Source: CBDUMN01 sp965368335 (GTDB taxonomy: Bacteria > Pseudomonadota > Alphaproteobacteria > Rhodospirillales > JAPHRK01). Taken from it: a DNA stretch of 17,559 nt. The notes below the pieces were generated by a model that saw nothing but the letters and a program-made list of their open reading frames with translations, was not told the DNA's origin and did not search any database. Below are positions 13,886 to 17,559 of the stretch, piece by piece. Location of the stretch: NCBI GenBank assembly GCA_965368335.1, contig CBDUMN010000073.1, positions 1 through 17,559 on the forward strand, read 5' to 3'. The position numbers and the translations under genes are program-made. How positions within the stretch are numbered: position 1 is the first letter of the stretch; each line of letters starts with the position of its first letter.

Positions 13886-13966
13886 CAAATCCCGAGCGAA
13901 CATAGTGTTCGCGACGACGCATTTGCGACAACCAAGAGTCAAATCCCGAGCGAACATTAGTGTTCG
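13886..13966. repeat. Two direct copies of a 26-27 bp hairpin-bearing repeat
   Basis: The copies lie at 13886-13911 and 13940-13966. Both start CAAATCCCGAGCGAACAT and end AGTGTTCG, and they differ by a single inserted T. Each contains the palindromic hairpin CGAACA / TGTTCG. The spacing is 54 bp. The unpaired left portion (CAAATCCCGAG) is conserved as well, which a mere pair of terminators would not need. A dispersed intergenic repeat family is possible. Confidence 0.75.
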
Positions 13967-13976
13967 TCCTCTTTTT
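13951..13976 (+). terminator. Probable terminator of the 92-aa gene (within second repeat copy)
   Basis: CGAACA (13951-13956), loop TTAG and TGTTCG (13961-13966) are followed by TCCTCTTTTT. The stem is only 6 bp and the T run starts 5 nt late, so it is a moderate terminator. Confidence 0.4.
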
Positions 13977-14107
13977 CAACCTTTCCGGTTGCTTTAGTTC
14001 TCTATCTACTTGCATCACACTCTCCCAGGGCGTAAGTGGTTTTTAGGCATTCCAAAGAATGTCCGGAATATTCTTGGTCCGGGCTAATTGCGAGAAGGGG
14101 CGACTTC

Positions 14108-14953
14108 ATGGAAGAACAAGCTGATCAGGCGGTTGAAACCGTGCGCGTGGCGATAGAAGAAGCGATCAATCTCCTGACCGCTTACGGCCTCGACGTTATC
14201 GGGGCTATTTTGATTCTTTTGCTCGGTTTCTGGGCGGCGAAAAAAGTCCATCAAGGGGTGGATCGCAGTCTTGAGAAAACTGGAAAAATAGATCTCACGT
14301 TAAGCAAGTTTTTTGCCAGTATGGCCCGATATTTGGTGCTGATTGTCACCATTTTGGCGGTTCTCAACCAGTTTGGCATTGAGACGACCAGCCTCGTTGC
14401 CGTGGTTGGTGCCGCAGGCTTGGCGATTGGCTTGGCTTTACAGGGAACCTTAAGCAATGTGGCTGCCGGTGTGATGCTGTTGATCTTCCGCCCCTTCAAA
14501 GTTGGGGATTTTGTTGAAGCGGCCGGACATGCTGGATCGGTGAAAGAACTGAACCTGTTCGTCACTGAGATGGCGACCGGCGACAATATCCGGATCATCG
14601 TTCCCAATGGAAAAATTTGGGGAGATTCCATCCGTAATTTCTCTTCCAACCCGACCCGTCGGGTCGATTTGGTCATGGGGATCGGTTATGACGACGATAT
14701 CGATAAGGCCATGGAGGTCATGCACGAGGTCATTGCCGAAGATGAGCGAGTGCTCAAGGACCCCGAACCCTTTATTGCGGTTTCCGAGTTAGCCGATAGT
14801 TCGGTCAATTTCGTCGTTCGCGCCTGGGTCAATTCTGGTGACTACTGGCCTGTTAAGTTCGGCCTGACACGCGCTATAAAGTTAAGGTTTGATGAGAAGG
14901 GGATCAATATTCCCTATCCGCACCGGACGATCTATCTCCACAAAGAAGATTAG
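14108..14953 (+). CDS. mscS: Small-conductance mechanosensitive channel (MscS family)
   Basis: This inner-membrane homoheptameric channel opens on membrane tension and releases solutes after osmotic downshock. At 281 residues it is close to E. coli MscS in length and layout: TM1 about 26-45, TM2 about 68-88, and pore helix TM3 about 95-127 with GAAGLAIGLALQGTLSNVAAG (101-121). RPFKVGD and the beta domain with IIVPNGKIWGDSIRNFS follow, then the C-terminal alpha/beta region ending in INIPYPHRTIYL. The chosen ATG has AAGGGG at 7 nt. A longer frame from a GTG at 14036 has no RBS and no family support. A clear terminator follows. The signalling neighbours show no evident functional link. Confidence 0.95.
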   Translation: MEEQADQAVETVRVAIEEAINLLTAYGLDVIGAILILLLGFWAAKKVHQGVDRSLEKTGKIDLTLSKFFASMARYLVLIVTILAVLNQFGIETTSLVAVVGAAGLAIGLALQGTLSNVAAGVMLLIFRPFKVGDFVEAAGHAGSVKELNLFVTEMATGDNIRIIVPNGKIWGDSIRNFSSNPTRRVDLVMGIGYDDDIDKAMEVMHEVIAEDERVLKDPEPFIAVSELADSSVNFVVRAWVNSGDYWPVKFGLTRAIKLRFDEKGINIPYPHRTIYLHKED

Positions 14954-14974
14954 TGATATCAACACATCAAGAAG

Positions 14975-15007
14975 GGCCGGGCGGTGCTGATCGCCCGGCC
15001 TTTTTTT
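14975..15007 (+). terminator. Rho-independent terminator of mscS
   Basis: GGCCGGGCG (14975-14983) and CGCCCGGCC (14992-15000) form a perfect 9-bp GC-rich stem with an 8-nt loop, followed directly by seven T. The T run overlaps the TAA stop of the convergent REC gene, so the hairpin may serve both genes. Confidence 0.9.
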
Positions 15008-15566
15008 ATCCTTTCAACAGGGCTTCCACTTCTTCCGGGGTAAGCCCCGAATCTTTGACTGCCTCGGGTTCGCTGTTTTTGCGTCGGTCCGTACCGGCGA
15101 TTTCAATAGCGCGGCGGCGTCGGTCGGGGCCGAAGAAGGTGCGTGTCTTGATGAAGTCGCGAGGGTTGCGAATAATGCTGACGATTCGGCGGTACAGCGC
15201 TTTGGGCGAGATGGGCTTGGCGAGAAATTCATGAATACCCGAATCACGCGCCTCGACGACGCGGGAGTATTCCGTATGGCCGGTCAGCATGATGACCGGT
15301 ACGTAAGGGTTTTTGGTGTCGCTGGCGTTGCGTAACATACGGGTGAACTCGATGCCGTCGATGGGCGACATGTTCCAGTCGCAAATCACCATGTCGGCCG
15401 TTGCTGTTTGCAACAGCTTCAGGGCGTCGGCGCCATCTTCGGCTTCGTGGATTTTTCGTACCCCCAAAGCTCTCAAGGCCTCGGCAACGATGGCTCGCAT
15501 GTTTTTATTGTCGTCAACGACGAGAACTCGAAGCTCGGAAAGATCGTAGGCCGGTAAAGAATTCAT
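15006..15566 (-). CDS. Single-domain REC protein with FFGPDRRR tail
   Basis: This 186-residue protein is a receiver domain (about 11-135) with acidic Asp18/Asp19, phospho-acceptor Asp63 (ICDWNMSPIDG), Thr95 and Lys117 (AKPIS), all intact. A basic tail with FFGPDRRRR (144-152) and a short acidic end (LTPEEVEALLKG) follow. There is no output domain, so it should act through protein contacts. It resembles the N-terminal 160 residues of the REC protein at 6582-7685, including DWxMxPxDG and FFGPDRRR, so the two are paralogues. No good RBS is seen before the ATG. The gene is convergent with mscS and lies about 150 bp downstream of tRNA-Thr on the same strand. Confidence 0.92.
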   Translation of the reverse strand: MNSLPAYDLSELRVLVVDDNKNMRAIVAEALRALGVRKIHEAEDGADALKLLQTATADMVICDWNMSPIDGIEFTRMLRNASDTKNPYVPVIMLTGHTEYSRVVEARDSGIHEFLAKPISPKALYRRIVSIIRNPRDFIKTRTFFGPDRRRRAIEIAGTDRRKNSEPEAVKDSGLTPEEVEALLKG

Positions 15567-15715
15567 TGTGATGCGATATCAGCCTCAAAGACCATCATTG
15601 TCCCCATATATTGGGGGCTTTCTTCTTCACCACAACAGTATGGCATAGGCAGCAACTCCCTTCGACATGAAAAATATCGTTGAGATTGCCGCAAAATCTG
15701 CAAATAAAAGAAAAA

Positions 15716-15791
15716 TGGTGCCGGCTGCAGGAGTCGAACCCGCGACCTACTGATTACAAATCAGCCGCTCTACCAGCTGAGCTAAGCCGGC
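15716..15791 (-). tRNA. tRNA-Thr (anticodon TGT)
   Basis: The cloverleaf is complete on the minus strand: acceptor GCCGGCT/AGCCGGC, D arm AGCTCAGCTGGTAGAGC, anticodon stem CTGAT/ATCAG with loop TTTGTAA, and T arm CGGGTTCGACTCCTG. The 3' CCA is encoded (76 nt with CCA). A T-rich stretch directly after it (TTTTTCTTTTATTT) may end the transcript. Anticodon TGT reads ACA-type threonine codons. Confidence 0.97.
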
Positions 15792-16120
15792 ACTTATTCT
15801 GAACGGGGTCTTGATACCTTGAGCCGTCGGGGGGCGCAAGGTCTATTCGGTACTCTGAAATAGATAAAATTTCATAAGATTTAGATCGTAGTGATGATGG
15901 TTACATCATTTGCCATCTCTTATGGCGCAATGGACGGCGAAAAAGGGCGTGGCTGTGACCTTTGAAAATGGATATCTGTCTATGACCGGAACGGTTGCGG
16001 CAATACTACGATGCTAAGCGTTACTATGCGGCCCGTATCGGGTGCTCCTCTTTCTTCTTATGCCGTGTGCAAGCCAACCGAAAGGTCAAATGAGGTCTGG
16101 TTGCTGCCGATCACTAAAAG
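15792..16120. other. 329-bp gene-free stretch between tRNA-Thr and the rlmB end
   Basis: No supported gene is present; the longest small frame (15922-16017, 31 aa) lacks an RBS. It holds a candidate tRNA promoter near 15811-15839 and a 6-bp inverted repeat ATGATG-GTTA-CATCAT at 15894-15909 in an AT-rich patch. No clear terminator for rlmB was found here. Confidence 0.5.
15811..15839 (-). promoter_or_regulatory. Candidate promoter of tRNA-Thr
   Basis: On the minus strand TTGCGC and TATCAA are 17 nt apart and about 20 nt upstream of the tRNA 5' end. The matches are 3/6 and 4/6. The placement is what a tRNA promoter needs, and this is the main support. Confidence 0.35.
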
Positions 16121-16966
16121 TTAATCTGTTCCGCGAACTGCTTCATACAGCGTAACCGCGACCGCATTGGAAAGGTTGAGGCTTTCGATGGCCGAGGAAA
16201 TGGGGATGCGAACGAGGAAATCGCAGGATTCGCGGGTCAGGCGGCGCAGACCCGGTCCTTCGGCCCCGAAAACAAGGACGGTTTTTCCTGAGAAGTCCGC
16301 TTCGGCAACGGTTTTTTCACCTTGTCCGTCAAGTCCGGTGATCCAGTACCCGGCCTCCCGCAGGATATCGAGCGAGCGAGCCATGTTTCCAACCCTGACG
16401 ATGGGCATCCGTTCCAGTGCGCCACAGGCCGACTTCGCCATGACAGCGGTTTCAGGCGGAGCGTTTCGATCCGGCATGAGCACCGCGTCGGCTCCAAATC
16501 CTGCTGCCGAGCGGATCACTGCTCCTACGTTGTGCGGATCGCTCGGCTGGTCCAGCACGACGACGAGGGCGCGTTCGCTCTCTGCCGTACGGTCGCGGAG
16601 TTCTTCTATGGAAAGATCCGGCAGGGGGAGGACCTGGAGAGCGATTCCCTGATGTACCGCGCCTTCGCCCAGCAGTTCGTCGAGATCACGCCGGGTGACG
16701 AGCTCGGCATCGGGCAGGGTCTTGCCGTGAAGGAGCCCGGCCTTACCGGATTCTTCAAGTCCTTTGGCGGCATCCTTAGTGATCAACAAGCGTTTTGTCT
16801 TGCGTTGATCGTTCTCAAGCGCAGCGACAACCGCGTGGGTGCCGAAAAGCCAAAGGGTGCCGTCTCCGCTATGGATTGAAGGTAAGCGCTTTTCATTCCG
16901 CTTCTCGCCCCTGGAGGCGGTTCGGTGTGCGGATTTGCCGTGGGGCGTTTTTTTCTTTCTGGACAT
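16121..16966 (-). CDS. rlmB: 23S rRNA (guanosine-2'-O)-methyltransferase, TrmH/RlmB family
   Basis: This SPOUT-class enzyme uses SAM to methylate a ribose in rRNA; RlmB acts on G2251 of 23S rRNA. With the start used here it has 281 residues. A basic tail (1-30) leads to the substrate-binding domain with LWLFGTHAVVAAL (38-50). The three knot motifs follow: DQPSDPHNVGAVIRSAAGFG (139-158), VFGAEGPGL (232-240) and IPISSAIESLNLSNAVAVTL (254-273). The frame is open to an ATG at 17077, adding 37 residues unlike the usual N-terminus. I chose the ATG before SRKKKTPH because family members start with a similar basic tail and a TATAAA lies just before the upstream ATG. No start has a good RBS, so this is uncertain. 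It is divergent from the tRNA-Tyr operon. Confidence 0.92.
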   Translation of the reverse strand: MSRKKKTPHGKSAHRTASRGEKRNEKRLPSIHSGDGTLWLFGTHAVVAALENDQRKTKRLLITKDAAKGLEESGKAGLLHGKTLPDAELVTRRDLDELLGEGAVHQGIALQVLPLPDLSIEELRDRTAESERALVVVLDQPSDPHNVGAVIRSAAGFGADAVLMPDRNAPPETAVMAKSACGALERMPIVRVGNMARSLDILREAGYWITGLDGQGEKTVAEADFSGKTVLVFGAEGPGLRRLTRESCDFLVRIPISSAIESLNLSNAVAVTLYEAVRGTD

Positions 16967-17095
16967 GCCCGCTTTTACCATGACCTGCAGCGCTGCGCCA
17001 GTCGGAGAAAAGCCAAAGAAGCCCATTGATTTGGCCTGCGAGTCCAATGATTTCGGCTTGTTTTGCGTCGATGTCATTTTTTTATAGTTTTTCCG

Positions 17096-17123
17096 TTGAC
17101 ATCGGGCCTCAAATGCCGATTAT
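17096..17123 (+). promoter_or_regulatory. Promoter of the tRNA-Tyr / tRNA-Gly / tuf operon
   Basis: A perfect TTGACA (17096-17101) is followed after 16 nt by GATTAT (17118-17123, 4/6). Transcription would start near 17130, about 30 nt before tRNA-Tyr. A palindrome CCGGCA-TT-TGCCGG (17141-17154) lies between this start and the tRNA. Confidence 0.55.
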
Positions 17124-17161
17124 TCGGGCTCTCGTTTAGTCCGGCATTTGCCGGCACCGAT

Positions 17162-17247
17162 GGAGGGGTGCCCGAGTGGCTAAAGGGGACGGGCTGTAAA
17201 CCCGTTGGCTTCTGCCTACGTTGGTTCGAATCCAACCCCCTCCACCA
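17162..17247 (+). tRNA. tRNA-Tyr (anticodon GTA)
   Basis: This class II tRNA has a long variable arm. The acceptor is GGAGGGG/CCCCTCC, the anticodon arm is ACGGGCTGTAAACCCGT with GTA in the loop, and the T arm GTTGGTTCGAATCCAAC is intact. The CCA end is encoded (86 nt in all). It is the first gene of a tRNA-tRNA-tuf unit common in alphaproteobacteria. Confidence 0.97.
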
Positions 17248-17365
17248 TTTCCTTTTCCTGGAAAATGCGGTGTCGCGGTGACGGAGTAGACGGGGTATCC
17301 CGGCTCCGGCTCCGGCCGTCCGGGAAAAGGTTTGAGGATGGCTGGCGGAGACGTCGCCGTACTCT

Positions 17366-17439
17366 GCGGGTGTAGCTCAATGGTAGAGCAGAAGCCTTCC
17401 AAGCTTACGACGAGGGTTCGATTCCCTTCACCCGCTCCA
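17366..17439 (+). tRNA. tRNA-Gly (anticodon TCC)
   Basis: The cloverleaf has acceptor GCGGGTG/CACCCGC, D arm AGCTCAATGGTAGAGC, anticodon TCC within AAGCCTTCCAAGCTT and T arm GAGGGTTCGATTCCCTT. CCA is encoded (74 nt). It is 118 bp after tRNA-Tyr and 66 bp before tuf, and is probably processed from the same transcript. The spacer before it contains repeated CTCCGG units (about 17302-17313). Confidence 0.97.
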
Positions 17440-17505
17440 GTTTATGAACGATAGATTTTTTCTAATTGTACCGGCGTCAGCCGCGTGATGAGAGAGTAAG
17501 AGACG

Positions 17506-17559
17506 ATGGCTAAGGAAAAGTTTGAACGTACAAAGCCGCACTGCAACGTTGGTACGATT
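17506..17559 (+). CDS. tuf: Elongation factor Tu, 5' end only
   Basis: Eighteen codons are present before the window ends: MAKEKFERTKPHCNVGTI. This is the standard bacterial EF-Tu N-terminus up to the first residues of the GTPase domain; the G1 P-loop lies just beyond the edge. EF-Tu delivers aminoacyl-tRNA to the ribosome. A purine-rich GAGAGAGTAAGAGACG precedes the ATG. The position behind tRNA-Tyr and tRNA-Gly is the expected one, and tRNA-Trp, secE and nusG would be expected next, outside the window. Confidence 0.95.
   Translation, partial: MAKEKFERTKPHCNVGTI

Noticed and set aside
13553..14018. Overlapping minus-strand frames across the 92-aa gene and the repeats
   Set aside because: They run through the hairpin repeats, are rich in Arg/Ser/Pro and have no RBS. 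The plus-strand frame is better supported.
15922..16017. 31-aa plus-strand frame in the gap after tRNA-Thr
   Set aside because: No RBS and no known motif; too short to support, though a decayed gene remnant cannot be excluded.
17295..17322. CTCCGG repeats between tRNA-Tyr and tRNA-Gly as a terminator
   Set aside because: The GC-rich repeats can fold but no T run follows, and both tRNAs and tuf are expected in one transcript. At most it is a processing spacer.
1..17559. Mobile element, prophage, toxin-antitoxin or CRISPR content
   Set aside because: No transposase, integrase, phage or Cas gene was found, and no regularly spaced repeat array. The only repeat pair, at 13.9 kb, has just two copies.

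Overview
The window reads as chromosomal sequence of an alphaproteobacterium, most likely of the Rhodospirillales type. This is inferred from the tRNA-Tyr / tRNA-Gly / tuf order at the right end, the two response regulators with an FFGPDRRR signature, the short DUF465 protein, and the C-terminal domain of the chemoreceptor. GC is moderate. No mobile element, phage gene, CRISPR array or rRNA gene was found, and the genus cannot be fixed from this sequence alone.

Left part (1-6.4 kb), mostly metabolism and housekeeping. A 53-residue unknown gene has its own terminator and is followed by a two-CBS-domain protein and the purE-purK pair, all on the minus strand. A plus-strand GGDEF-like protein with a degenerate active site starts divergently from purE. 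It abuts a convergent DUF465 gene. Next come a 6-phosphofructokinase with an unusual pair of donor-site residues and a STAS-like DUF7793-type protein, both plus strand. A minus-strand pair of a MazG-like pyrophosphohydrolase and a YhhN-family membrane protein meets them tail to tail.

Middle part (6.5-15.6 kb), a signalling region. It holds a REC protein with a long C-terminal extension, a soluble hybrid histidine kinase, a REC-PAS-LuxR-type regulator, a 4HBT-fold thioesterase, a two-TM chemoreceptor with cytoplasmic sensing domains, a small unknown protein, an MscS channel, and a second REC protein with the FFGPDRRR motif. The 503-bp gap before the hybrid kinase contains a chain of hairpins ending in a strong plus-strand terminator, with no plus-strand gene in front of it. 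This is the best candidate for an undescribed element: a small RNA or an attenuated leader. A plausible scheme, inferred only, is that the hybrid kinase feeds the LuxR-type regulator while the two FFGPDRRR proteins act in a separate pathway, perhaps linked to chemotaxis.

Right part (15.7-17.6 kb), translation. It contains tRNA-Thr(TGT) on the minus strand, an rlmB-type 23S rRNA methyltransferase on the minus strand, then tRNA-Tyr(GTA), tRNA-Gly(TCC) and the first 18 codons of tuf on the plus strand. These last three lie behind a promoter with a consensus -35 box.
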